A stretch of 64,000 nucleotides of DNA from Atopsyche davidsoni (lineage: Eukaryota > Arthropoda > Insecta > Trichoptera > Hydrobiosidae): contig JAILWY010000004.1 in assembly GCA_022113835.1 (NCBI GenBank), positions 1-64,000 of the forward strand. Direction: 5' to 3'. Position 1 is the first letter of the stretch, and each line of letters begins with the position of its first letter. The translations under genes were made by a program, and so were the position numbers. Shown here piece after piece: positions 21,090 through 32,184 of this stretch. The notes beneath the pieces are model-generated. The model did no database searches, was not told the DNA's origin, and saw only the letters and a program-made list of their open reading frames with translations.

Positions 21090-24000
21090 CCCACTTCCCA
21101 TCTTTACGGTTGCCTGCAATTGCCGCTTCCAGTCTTCCTACTCCAGGACGCCTGCCCTAGCTGCCACCTGAAGTCTCAACGTCAGGTTGCCTGATTAAGC
21201 CGCCATCCCACCTCCCATCTTTACGGTTGCCTGCAATTGCCGCTTCCAGTCTTCCTACTCCAGGACGCCTGCCCTAGCTGCCACCTGACGTCTCAACGTC
21301 AGGTTGCCTGATTATGCCGCCATCCCACCTCCCATCTTTACGGTTGCCTGCAATTGCCGCTTCCAGTCTTCCTACTCCAGGACGCCTGCCCTAGCTGCCA
21401 CCTGACGTCTCAACGTCAGGTTGCCTGATTAAGCCGCCATCCCACCTCCCATCTTTACGGTTGCCTGCAATTGCCGCTTCCAGTCTTCCTACTCCAGGAC
21501 GCCTGCCCTAGCTGCCACCTGACGTCTCAACGTCAGGTTGCCTGATAAAGCCGCCATCCCACCTCCCATCTTTACGGTTGCCTGCAATTGCCGCTTCCAG
21601 TCTTCCTACTCCAGGACGCCTGCCCTAGCTGCCACCTGACGTCTCAACGTCAGGTTGCCTGATTAAGCCGCCATCCCACCTCCCATCTTTACGGTTGCCT
21701 GCAATTGCCGCTTCCAGTCTTCCTACTCCAGGACGCCTGCCCTAGCTGCCACCTGACGTCTCAACGTCAGGTTGCCTGATTAAGCCGCCATCCCACCTCC
21801 CATCTTTACGGTTGCCTGCAATTGCCGCTTCCAGTCTTCCTACTCCAGGACGCCTGCCCTAGCTGCCACCTGACGTCTCAACGTCAGGTTGCCTGATTAA
21901 GCCGCCATCCCACCTCCCATCTTTACGGTTGCCTGCAATTGCCGCTTCCAGTCTTCCTACTCCAGGACGCCTGCCCTAGCTGCCACCTGACGTCTCAACG
22001 TCAGGTTGCCTGATTAAGCCGCCATCCCACCTCCCATCTTTACGGTTGCCTGCAATTGCCGCTTCCAGTCTTCCTACTCCAGGACGCCTGCCCTAGCTGC
22101 CACCTGACGTCTCAACGTCAGGTTGCCTGATAAAGCCGCCATCCCACCTCCCATCTTTACGGTTGCCTGCAATTGCCGCTTCCAGTCTTCCTACTCCAGG
22201 ACGCCTGCCCTAGCTGCCACCTGACGTCTCAACGTCAGGTTGCCTGATTAAGCCGCCATCCCACCTCCCATCTTTACGGTTGCCTGCAATTGCCGCTTAC
22301 AGTCTTCCTACTCCAGGACGCCTGCCCTAGCTGCCACCTGACGTCTCAACGTCAGGTTGCCTGATTAAGCCGCCATCCCACCTCCCATCTTTACGGTTGC
22401 CTGCAATTGCCGCTTCCAGTCTTCCTACTCCAGGACGCCTGCCCTAGCTGCCACCTGACGTCTCAACGTCAGGTTGCCTGATTAAGCCGCCATCCCACCT
22501 CCCATCTTTATGGTTGCCTGCAATTGCCGCTTCCAGTCTTCCTACTCCAGGACGCCTGCCCTAGCTGCCACCTGACGTCTCAACGTCAGGTTGCCTGATA
22601 AAGCCGCCATCCCACCTCCCATCTTTACGGTTGCCTGCAATTGCCGCTTCCAGTCTTCCTACTCCAGGACGCCTGCCCTAGCTGCCACCTGACGTCTCAA
22701 CGTCAGGTTGCCTGATTAAGCCGCCATCCCACCTCCCATCTTTACGGTTGCCTGCAATTGCCGCTTCCAGTCTTCCTACTCCAGGACGCCTGCCCTAGCT
22801 GCCACCTGACGTCTCAACGTCAGGTTGCCTGATTAAGCCGCCATCCCACCTCCCATCTTTACGGTTGCCTGCAATTGCCGCTTCCAGTCTTCCTACTCCA
22901 GGACGCCTGCCCTAGCTGCCACCTGACGTCTCAACGTCAGGTTGCCTGATTAAGCCGCCATCCCACCTCCCATCTTTACGGTTGCCTGCAATTGCCGCTT
23001 CCAGTCTTCCTACTCCAGGACGCCTGCCCTAGCTGCCACCTGACGTCTCAACGTCAGGTTGCCTGATTATGCCGCCATCCCACCTCCCATCTTTACGGTT
23101 GCCTGCAATTGCCGCTTCCAGTCTTCCTACTCCAGGACGCCTGCCCTAGCTGCCACCTGACGTCTCAACGTCAGGTTGCCTGATTAAGCCGCCATCCCAC
23201 CTCCCATCTTTACGGTTGCCTGCAATTGCCGCTTCCAGTCTTCCTACTCCAGGACGCCTGCCCTAGCTGCCACCTGACGTCTCAACGTCAGGTTGCCTGA
23301 TAAAGCCGCCATCCCACCTCCCATCTTTACGGTTGCCTGCAATTGCCGCTTCCAGTCTTCCTACTCCAGGACGCCTGCCCTAGCTGCCACCTGACGTCTC
23401 AACGTCAGGTTGCCTGATTAAGCCGCCATCCCACCTCCCATCTTTACGGTTGCCTGCAATTGCCGCTTTCAGTCTTCCTACTCCAGGACGCCTGCCCTAG
23501 CTGCCACCTGACGTCTCAACGTCAGGTTGCCTGATTAAGCCGCCATCCCACCTCCCATCTTTACGGTTGCCTGCAATTGCCGCTTCCAGTCTTCCTACTC
23601 CAGGACGCCTGCCCTAGCTGCCACCTGACGTCTCAACGTCAGGTTGCCTGATTAAGCCGCCATCCCACCTCCCATCTTTACGGTTGCCTGCAATTGCCGC
23701 TTCCAGTCTTCCTACTCCAGGACGCCTGCCCTAGCTGCCACCTGACGTCTCAACGTCTGGTTGCCTGATTAAGCCGCCATCCCACCTCCCATCTTTACGG
23801 TTGCCTGCAATTGCCGCTTCCAGTCTTCCTACTCCAGGACGCCTGCCCTAGCTGCCACCTGACGTCTCAACGTCAGGTTGCCTGATTAAGCCGCCATCCC
23901 ACCTCCCATCTTTACGGTTGCCTGCAATTGCCGCTTCCAGTCTTCCTACTCCAGGACGCCTGCCCTAGCTGCCACCTGACGTCTCAACGTCAGGTTGCCT

Positions 24001-24760
24001 GATTAAGCCGCCATCCCACCTCCCATCTTTACGGTTGCCTGCAATTGCCGCTTCCAGTCTTCCTACTCCAGGACGCCTGCCCTAGCTGCCACCTGACGTC
24101 TCAACGTCAGGTTGCCTGATTAAGCCGCCATCCCACCTCCCATCTTTACGGTTGCCTGCAATTGCCGCTTCCAGTCTTCCTACTCCAGGACGCCTGCCCT
24201 AGCTGCCACCTGACGTCTCAACGTCAGGTTGCCTGATTAAGCCGCCATCCCACCTCCCATCTTTACGGTTGCCTGCAATTGCCGCTTCCAGTCTTCCTAC
24301 TCCAGGACGCCTGCCCTAGCTGCCACCTGACGTCTCAACGTCAGGTTGCCTGATTAAGCCGCCATCCCACCTCCCATCTTTACGGTTGCCTGCAATTGCC
24401 GCTTCCAGTCTTCCTACTCCAGGACGCCTGCCCTAGCTGCCACCTGACGTCTCAACGTCAGGTTGCCTGATAAAGCCGCCATCCCACCTCCCATCTTTAC
24501 GGTTGCCTGCAATTGCCGCTTCCAGTCTTCCTACTCCAGGACGCCTGCCCTAGCTGCCACCTGACGTCTCAACGTCAGGTTGCCTGATTAAGCCGCCATC
24601 CCACCTCCCATCTTTACGGTTGCCTGCAATTGCCGCTTCCAGTCTTCCTACTCCCGGACGCCTGCCCTTGCCGCCACCGGACGTCTCAACTTCAGGTTGC
24701 CTGTCCATGCCGCCATCCCACTTCGCATCTTTACGGTTGCCTGCCCTTGCTGTTTATAAA
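21090..24760. repeat. 117-bp satellite, about 31 tandem units
   Basis: The marker TTGCCTGAT recurs every 117 bp from 21187 to 24580, with a diverged last unit at 24697. Units are almost identical. Sparse variants include ATTATG at 21304 and 23059, ATAAAG at 21538, 22123, 22591, 23293 and 24463, and single substitutions. Every full unit has a perfect 9-bp hairpin, ACCTGACGT / ACGTCAGGT with loop CTCA; the first unit has one mismatch. No frame stays open across units. The unit is derived from the end of the 1.28-kb repeat. Confidence 0.97.
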
Positions 24761-25045
24761 ACCTTTCATTTCAGGATGTCTGACGTCTCTATTTCAGGTA
24801 TTTTTAATTAAATATTTTCTTTATTTCGTTTTATTTGTTTTTATTTTGTTTCGATTCTTTCTGTTTCGTTTCGTTCCGTTATAGTTGCGTCGCATTTTAA
24901 CTGCCATATCTTTTTCCAGCCTATCCTTCTCCAGGACGCCTGCTCTTGCTGCCTCCTTACGACTCAACTTCAGGATGCCTGACCATGGCGCCATCCCACA
25001 TCGCATCTTTACGGTTGTCTGCTCTTGCTGCCCATATTTCCAATA
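24761..25045. repeat. Degenerate tail of the satellite
   Basis: After an AT-rich insertion (24790-24910) there is one more diverged unit: CTCCAGGACGCCTG, ACTCAACTTCAGGATGCCTG and CATCTTTACGGTTGTCTG. Divergence at this edge and at the left edge of the 1.28-kb array fits homogenisation from the centre. Confidence 0.75.
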
Positions 25046-25551
25046 AAATGTGATAGTTGTAATTGTTAAAAAATTTCATTTTACGTGTTATAGTAAATAG
25101 TGTTTGTTTAATTCTTCAACCTACTATTTATTAATAAATTGTTCTATCATGCTAATTTCGTGTTTTTTATTTATTAATTTTAGTTATAAACTATTATTCT
25201 TTCTTTTTTTATTTTAGTCTTAAATATAATTATAATTCTAGTTTAATTCCTAAAGGTTTTAAAGTCAATCAGATAATAAATAAATATTTCGAAATAAACA
25301 CCGCGCGGGCATGACTCGCAAACTTTCAAAGAACTCATTGGAGTAAATCAATTAAAATGCATTTTATATTACCTTTAAAGTAACTATTAAAATGATCAGT
25401 GTTTTTGGACGGGAGATATATAATTGTAATTTCAAAAAACAATTTTTTTTCATCATTGCCAATACTTTAGAATCCTGGTGGTATTATTTCTTGAATAATG
25501 ATATTTTATGTTGTTGAGGGACAAGGCATTTGCATGGTGAAGATCCATTAA
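25046..25551. other. AT-rich spacer
   Basis: No gene seen. ATAATGATATTTTAT at 25495-25509 and GACAAG/TTTGCAT at about 25520-25535 recur in similar order at 27212-27275 on the other side of the Penelope-like element, a possible long target duplication. Confidence 0.4.
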
Positions 25552-25610
25552 TATAATGAAATAAGTAAACTTTTTATTTATATCTTCACATTGAGTTTAT
25601 TTTATTATTT

Positions 25611-25653
25611 GCATTACTAGTTTCGACCTTATAACCAGGTCATCATCAGATGC
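25611..25653 (-). ncRNA. Hammerhead ribozyme motif, left inverted repeat
   Basis: Minus strand: stem I GCAT, core CTGATGA, stem II GACC/GGTC, core GAAA, a minimal two-base-pair stem III (AC/GT), cleavage site GTA, then ATGC closing stem I. Same sequence as the plus-strand motif at 27109-27151. Minimal hammerheads with very short stem III are known from Penelope-like terminal repeats, often acting as dimers. Confidence 0.8.
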
Positions 25654-25789
25654 ACGACTTAAACTAGCAAAATATAGAAATAACATATGCTTAAATACAA
25701 ATAACAGGATACTGGTAACAATAAAATTTTTGGCAAAATAGGTGAGGGTTATACAATTAGTTAAAATTAGAGGAGGGTTATACAATTAA

Positions 25790-26725
25790 TATTGGACTAG
25801 ATATGTTGATGATATTCTTGTTATATTTGATGGTACAGATCGACAATTAGACATTCTTTTTAACTTTATTAATACTCTCAATGATGATATTAAATTTACT
25901 TTAGAAATTGGTAATAACCAATCTATCAATTTCCTTGATCTTTCATTATCAATAATAAACAATAGATTTTCATTTAATATATTCCGCAAGGACACTTTCT
26001 CTGATTCTTTTATACCTATAACCTCAAACCATCCTTGGACACATAAATTAGCATCTTTTAATTCTATGTTACAGAGATTAGTATCTTTACCTTTAAGTAC
26101 TGATCACTTTAACACTGAGTTAAAACTCATAAAACAAATTGCCTCAAATAATGGTTATGATCCTATAATAATTCAACATATACTTAATAATAAATTAAAA
26201 TCCAAAACCAAACATGAATTTTTGTATCCATACGTTAAAGATAACCAAAAAACTTTGTTTAAAAAACTAATATATATAGGATCCCCGTCGATAAAATTAG
26301 CTAACTTTCTACCCCACTACTATAAACCAGCTTATTATACAAATAATAGCTTAGGTAAATTCATTCTAAATAATAAAGATAAAATCAATCCGATGCAGTT
26401 ATCAGGAATTTATAGAATTAGATGTAATGATTGTCCTTTGTCCTATATAGGCCAAACAGCACGTAATTTTAAGATTCGCTTAAAAGAACATTTAAGTTGT
26501 TTAAAAACTAATAATTACTCTGAATTTGCAAACCATCTCATTGAATCAGATCATACATATAATGGTGGATTTGATATTCTACATAGATACACACAGCGAG
26601 GTTCAACACTTAATAATCTTGAAATATTGGAGATTCGTAAACAGTCTAACTTAAAAGATAATACACTAATTAATAATATTGTTTTCCCATTCTCATCGCC
26701 TATATTAAATATTTTCCCACTTTAA
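25790..26725 (+). pseudogene. Penelope-like RT (C-terminal part) plus GIY-YIG endonuclease
   Basis: An uninterrupted frame of about 311 codons without its natural start. It opens at RYVDDILVIF, the RT catalytic YxDD motif. The FLDLSL, IFRKDTFSD and SNHPWTHK blocks typical of Penelope RT thumb regions follow. Near residue 210 counted from 25790 is SGIYRIRCNDC then SYIGQT and RLKEH, the GIY-YIG nuclease with its zinc-binding CxxC insertion. The C-terminus is complete. N-terminal RT motifs are lost, so it cannot retrotranspose unaided. The sequence lacks stops and frameshifts, so the insertion is probably young. Confidence 0.9.
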
Positions 26726-27108
26726 TTTATTTACTTTGACTATTATTACTATTATTATTATTATTATTATTATTATTATCAGTTTATCAATATTGTTATT
26801 ATTTTATTGATTATTATTTTTTTGATTATTATTCTTTATTGTTATTTTTAGTTTTAATTTAATTTAATTTAATTTAATGTTATATTATTTTATTATTATT
26901 ATTATTTTATTTTATTATTATTTTTACTTGTTTGACAAACACTAATTAAAACTTTGTTGTCCATAAACTTAATTAATTGTATAACCCTCCTCTAATTTTA
27001 ACTAATTGTATAACCCTCACCTATTTTGCCAAAAATTTTATTGTTACCAGTATCCTGTTATTTGTATTTAAGCATATGTTATTTCTATATTTTGCTAGTT
27101 TAAGTCGT

Positions 27109-27151
27109 GCATCTGATGATGACCTGGTTATAAGGTCGAAACTAGTAATGC
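27109..27151 (+). ncRNA. Hammerhead ribozyme motif, right inverted repeat
   Basis: GCAT (27109-27112), CTGATGA (27113-27119), stem II GACC (27121-27124) with GGTC (27134-27137), GAAA (27138-27141), stem III AC/GT, GTA (27145-27147) and ATGC (27148-27151). All conserved core bases are present. Predicted cleavage is after the GTA. It lies in the 3' terminal repeat, in sense orientation to the RT frame, where it could process element RNA. Confidence 0.85.
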
Positions 27152-27348
27152 AAATAATAAAATAAACTCAATGTGAAGATATAAATAAAAAGTTTACTTA
27201 TTTCATTATATATAATGATATTTTATTAAATAAAGCATAATACTTGTTCAGGACAAGACGTGTTTGCATTGATTTTTATTTATAATGGTGTCATAGTCAT
27301 TCATTATTTTATAATAATAGCACATCAGACATTTTAAAGATAATTCAA

Positions 27349-28661
27349 TAAGTAATTATAGTTCTCGAAACCATTTGTTTTTTGAAAGCGAAATAAACAC
27401 CTAAGAATAAAAATAATTAAAAAAATCCCACACATCCACACCCCAAAAATAATAAAAAAAACAACACATTACATACTTTTCAGTATTAAGAAAGGATTCT
27501 ATTCGGAGAGATTTCCCTTTCGATAGCAGTTTTCAAGACACCGATGACCTCTTCTTACGTAATTGTATCCTCTGCTCCGAGTGCTTCTCCTCAGAGGAAG
27601 TTGGTGACCATTTCAATGAACATATGTATTTTCTTACTCGTTCGGCTGTAACCTCGATTACCAGCCACTGCCATAAAATACGCACCCACTTTAGTGTTCT
27701 CCTTTTATTTTCTTTTGATTCTACCAAGGGAAATTAGCTGCAATAGGCTACAATTATTATTTTTAAATATAGCCATATCACCTTACGATTTTTTATTCAT
27801 TTTTCTTTTGCATTCGGTGAAACCAGATTTCACAGCACTTTTTCCAATCGGAAGGCGGTATCTCCAAAACATGATTTTTGAATGCCTCAACGGCTTCTTC
27901 TCAGTTGCGTTGTGGATTGTTCTTCTTAATTTCTGCAAAGACTTCTGGCAAACAAATGGTCGTGTACCACGTCGAATTAACAGATTTACGATTTTCTAGT
28001 ACAGGTACAGTTTTCTGGTACAGTAGCCACGTGTCCATCTACACCAAAAAAACAGGCGACCATTTGCTTCAAAGTGCTTTTGTTGGGTTCGGCTCATGTT
28101 GGAACAACCATACTGTTGATTGATGCTTAGTTTCGGAGTCATATGCATAAATCCAGGATTCATCACCTGTGTAGATATTGTAAACAGCTTTTGATGCACC
28201 ACGATTGTATTTTTTTATCATATTTTTGCACCAATCGACACGAGCCTGTTTTTGATCTATTGTCAAGTTGTGCGGTATCCAACGCGAACAAATTTTTTTT
28301 GCAGCCAAGTGTTTGTGTAATATCTTATGTATACTTGTCATACTAATGCCCAAGGACGCCTCTATCTCTCGATATGTAACATGACGATCTTACATTATTA
28401 GTTAAACCAGTGATACACAGTGGTCTTCAATGGTGCTTGATCCTCAAAAGTCGAACTGAATTGATCGATGCACTGCTGTTGAGTTAGACCATGTCGAAAA
28501 TCATAATAAATCATCGGACGAAAATTTTCTCGAGTTAAATCCATTGTGATGACACGCAATTTTTAAAATCACCCCACACAGAAAACAATCTATTGACAGT
28601 CGGATGAAATAAACTCATTCTACAGCCAAAGAGTTCCATTTTCAAATGTAATAATTACTTA
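27349..28661 (-). mobile_element. mariner-family transposon, decayed
   Basis: About 1.3 kb, the usual mariner length. The ends share ATAAGTAATTAT in inverted orientation (near 27349 and 28650-28661). The interior reads as mariner transposase in pieces on the minus strand. Several frameshifts and stops are present. Confidence 0.75.
27850..28545 (-). pseudogene. mariner transposase remnant
   Basis: N-terminal part (28400-28543) starts MDLTRENFRPMIYYDFRHG and reads as a helix-turn-helix region. The frame at 28069-28353 contains SRWIPHNL and TGDESWIYAYD, the first catalytic Asp block of DD34D mariner transposases. The C-terminal part around 27860-28000 is in other frames. The gene is broken. Confidence 0.85.
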
Positions 28662-28668
28662 TAAAATA

Positions 28669-28960
28669 TTATTTATGTAGTGGCCAGTTCCGGATTCTTA
28701 AATAGCAGCCTGTGTGACATCAAGGATGCTGTTGACAGCATCAGTGAATCATGGAAGGAATTAAAATTAACAACAATGAACCATGTTTGGAAAAAAATAT
28801 GGCCAGAATGTGTAAAAAGTGTTACATATTTAACAAATTTGGAACCGATCCCATTGAATTTGTATTAGTATAATTGATTCCTTATACGGCTTTTCGCTTT
28901 GCGGCCAAGTTTTGTGGAACGTATCTAGGCCGTAAAGCGAGGTATGGGTGTATATGGACA
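28669..28960 (+). mobile_element. Tigger/pogo-like transposon 3' remnant
   Basis: The frame at 28680-28868 contains IKDAVDSISESWKELKLTTMNHVWKKIWPE, written here only as its start IKDAVDSI and end KKIWPE; this is the end of a DDE_1 (Tigger/jerky-type) transposase. It is followed by CCGTAAAGCGAGGTATGG, typical of Tigger subterminal sequence. The rest of the element is missing. Confidence 0.6.
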
Positions 28961-29689
28961 TGGCAAAAAAAAAAGCAACATTTACAACAGCAAAAAAACT
29001 TTTTCTATTTAATAAATATAATTTATTGCAAAGTACTTTTTCAAATATGGTAATCATTACATTTTATCGTTGACACATTGGGAATGGATAATGGAAAATT
29101 TTCTTAAATGAAATGACACGATTTCGCAAAAAAGGTGACAAAAGCTTGGAGGTAAAATACACCTTTTTTGTCAGTGCGGAGCTGACTCAAATATTGAATA
29201 CTTAAATATATATTACTTTTAAATACATAATAGCGTTAGACTCAATTGAACCAGATTATAATACATGTATGTCTGTATACTATTAACACCTAAACACAAT
29301 TTCATGCAATCATCAATTTCAGATTACATGATTTTTAATAATACCTTGTACAACCTCTTTAAATTACTTTAAAAAGAAGACAACAGATCAGCTAGCTTTA
29401 CAAAAAAAATTATGTTTCCTCAATGAGACTTGATACGATTCCCTAAATTACTTTATGGAGCTTCACAATAAATTAAATTAAACACAGGTTAACTTTTATC
29501 CTCTATAAGAGTATTTTTTATTATCCACAAGCAGTTTCGATACTTGGGTTTTTATACTTGGTTTCTGTCTAAATAGAATAGGATGTGAATGTAGTTATTG
29601 CATAAAAATGGCAACAATGCATGCATACATACAAAGTAAAGGAAACATTTAATTTTCTACTGACTAAAATCATTTTTAGAAATTCAATA

Positions 29690-29831
29690 TTTTTGACAGA
29701 GTGGAATTCCATTTTAATTTTTTAAATAAGTAAAATACTTGAGTGATCTTTCCACATATAAATTTATATGTGGAATATTCCACATATATATTTATATGTG
29801 GAAAAATCACTCAAATATTTTACTTATTTAA
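29690..29831. repeat. Repeat C fragment with fold-back palindrome
   Basis: Begins ATTCAATATTTTTGACAGAG, shared with 36398, 50199 and 60155. Then a palindrome with arms of about 50 bp (29723-29776 and 29779-29830) based on AAATAAGTAAAATACTTGAG and CCACATATA. The outer part equals the right end of repeat C at 50325-50345, so it is probably two right ends joined head to head. The remaining bases from 28961 to 30015 show no gene. Confidence 0.65.
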
Positions 29832-30015
29832 AATATTAAAATCATTTCTGATCAGAACTGGAATAAAACAAACAAACCCACCCATGCACAACACATCACA
29901 GCATCACAGCTTCACAACTACTCACATGCTAGCAGCTTTTCATTATAACTTTCTGCAAGCGTAATCACACAGGCACAGTCATCAGATAGGTATTCAATTG
30001 TAATTAAAAGTGCCG

Positions 30016-32184
30016 TCATTCGCCTTGTTTGCCAGGTGACTGCAGTCGCTCCTCCACTAAGTCCCACAGGGTTAGCGGGCCTTGGCTTTCCACGGAAAGT
30101 ACCACAGGAGTGGCAGGGCTACACACCTCACTCTTACGCTCAAGCTTCTTACGATACGTGTTATAGAGGTCCATTGCGGCAGGTGAGGGCGAGGTTCCCA
30201 GAAATACAACAGGCAACCTGCACAGCGGCATGGGCAGCGGTGCTCGTGGAGATGCGCTGTCATGTGACTGGCTTTTGACCCTGAATGCTAGTTTCTGCTC
30301 ATCAAAATTAAACATATCCTGGAAAGTCAACTTCTCGTCCACAACCTCGGCCATCGAGGGCCCACTTTCTTCTTTATACAGAGACTCGGAGTTGAGCCAC
30401 GACCACACTTTCTGAGTGGGTAGAATGTCTTTGACAACGATTGGATGGTTAAGATCACAGATTTTAGACATGTCCACACTTGCAGCATCCCTCTTTAGAT
30501 TCGCTTCGGCCGGTTCTTGTCTAAATTTACAATCAATGCGTAAACAACTATCAACAGAATTGGTTGTCTCCGCATGCAAACATACATCCATAGAGCCAAT
30601 AGAGCAATCACCAGCAACGTGAGTGTCAACATTATTCTTGTTAGCTTTCGTCTCTAAAGAAGATATTCTATTCTCAAAGTCAATACATCTGTTTGATACA
30701 TTATTGTTGTTGAGCATTATACTCGAAATTGCCACATTCTTTTCCCTCTTTTTATAGAGTTTCAGTAACTTCTGCTTAAAACTTGGACATTGTTCTTCCA
30801 TTGTGAGTGATGACACGGCTGAAAACAATTGTACATCTGCGTCACCAACATAGTGATGTTGGGGACCATTACCAAACTTCGTATTTAATACTCCATATTC
30901 TGAAGAGGGGATAAACTCCTTACAGTCAGGATTAAATGCGTACTGTTTTGAATTAGGAACATAAATTTCAGTCGACAAGGAACCTTTGGGTACATAGGCA
31001 TCTTTGGCAGAATTAGTGTAGCTCATATCCCCCATCTGAAACAGTTAAATCCCACCAATTAGAAACTAAATTATTGAAATATTAAGAAATAAAAATACTG
31101 AAAGCTAAGATTTGAGTACTGTCTGTCTGTATTGTCATAGAATTGTGAAATTCTATATCAACTAATTAAATCATAACAAAATATTCAACTCCATTTTTTA
31201 TTATAATAATAGTATAGAGAATATTACAAAAATGTTTCTTTTGGAGTATACTATAGTGTCACCCTGGAATGACACATTCACCGGTGAGACTACAAGACAC
31301 ACTCAACGAGATAGTCCGCTCAATAAAATACTATTGCATGCAGTAATTTGAATCCAGAGGTAGTATAGATTATGACTTGACTATGAATGTGATTATAAAA
31401 GTAAAACTAATTTTAAAAAAACACTCGATTAAATAAATATCTTTTGGTTAACTTGTTGGCTCAGTGGTTAGACCATTGGCTCTTATTCAAGGATTACAAA
31501 AAAATTTGGTCTTGGTCAAACAATTTGCGTATCTGATTTAATCACTTTTTTTATTACTAAATTAAAACTGAATTTTACTTATGGGCAAAGCTTGAAATCT
31601 GCACTTTTTCATGACTCTGTGAATGGAAATATTTCCTGTAAATTCGGTGGGAAAGGTAATTTGACCATTACCAAACCTGTATGTACCATATGTTACAAAT
31701 TATTCTATGCAGTTTTTATGTTTAATTCAATTAGTTCAATTGAAGCGGTGAATCACCTGTAATAATCTATATTAAACAGAGGCGGAACAGACCTGACGCA
31801 GAGTAGAAGTGACAATGTTAAGATGCGGCGCATTTTCATTTTCCTTATATTCTTTATCCTCCTCCTGAAGTTGCCCATGGAGCATCTCATCATAATCTAC
31901 GATATAATCATTAAAATATATTTATTGAAATGACGTGTATGCACGTCGTTTTGTAGAATTTGTAAATTAGAGCTCGAGTATACCGCATTAGTCATGTCTA
32001 TTTGAAAATACACATTGTAATAGAAAATTGATGCCTCACTAGGTCGCGGCATCGATGAGGGTTTCCTGCACAGGGGAGTCAGAGCGATGTTGTCGGAGTT
32101 AGAAGATTCGAGAGGAACGTATCTCTCACTCAACTCGTCAGAATCTTTTGGTACATTCCCACGATTGTCCCCAAAGCTAGCCAT
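30016..32184 (-). CDS. PAM2-motif protein (poly(A)-binding-protein partner), three exons
   Basis: Modelled exons 32184-32014, 31885-31793 and 31035-30016 join in phase 0 with GT-AG introns, giving 427 aa. At about residues 115-127 is YAFNPDCKEFIPSS, a PAM2 motif (usual form LNPxAxEFxP) that binds the MLLE domain of cytoplasmic poly(A)-binding protein. The rest is acidic and low-complexity, with a Lys-rich helix (FKQKLLKLYKKREKN) and a conserved-looking C-terminal end (LTLWDLVEERLQ). No membrane or enzyme domain is visible. A role in mRNA translation or turnover is inferred from the motif only; I do not recognise the orthologue. The exon 1/2 splice choice is the least sure part. Confidence 0.7.
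31440..31560 (+). mobile_element. Possible tRNA-derived SINE fragment
   Basis: GTTGGCTCAGTGGTTAGACC (31455-31474) closely matches a tRNA A-box (TGGCTCAGTGG). The later B-box is poor. It lies upstream of the PAM2 gene's exon 3, in its intron. Confidence 0.3.

Larger units (their letters stand above)
17309..21090. repeat. Three tandem copies of a 1.28-kb repeat
   Basis: Units at about 17309-18595, 18596-19874 and 19875-21090. Copies 2 and 3 have an exact period of 1279 bp and differ at only a few bases. The left half of copy 1 (to about 17750) is more diverged, so it is the oldest edge. Each unit has an AT-rich half and a GC-rich half (e.g. 17990-18420). The GC-rich half ends in TACTCCAGGACGCCTG and CATCTTTACGGTTGCC, the parents of the 117-bp satellite that follows. 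Confidence 0.93.
25552..27210 (+). mobile_element. Penelope-like element (5'-truncated) with inverted terminal repeats
   Basis: Two 239-bp inverted repeats (25552-25790 and 26972-27210) flank a frame with the end of a reverse transcriptase and a GIY-YIG endonuclease. Terminal repeats in inverted or direct order, RT plus GIY-YIG, and hammerhead ribozymes in the repeats are the hallmarks of Penelope-like elements. About half of the RT is missing at the 5' side, exactly where the left inverted repeat begins, so this is a truncated insertion joined to an inverted partial copy. ATT microsatellites fill 26733-26935. Confidence 0.92.

Noticed and set aside
21090..24760. CRISPR-like array
   Set aside because: Regular 117-bp period but no unique spacers between short repeats; the whole unit is repeated, in a eukaryotic genome.
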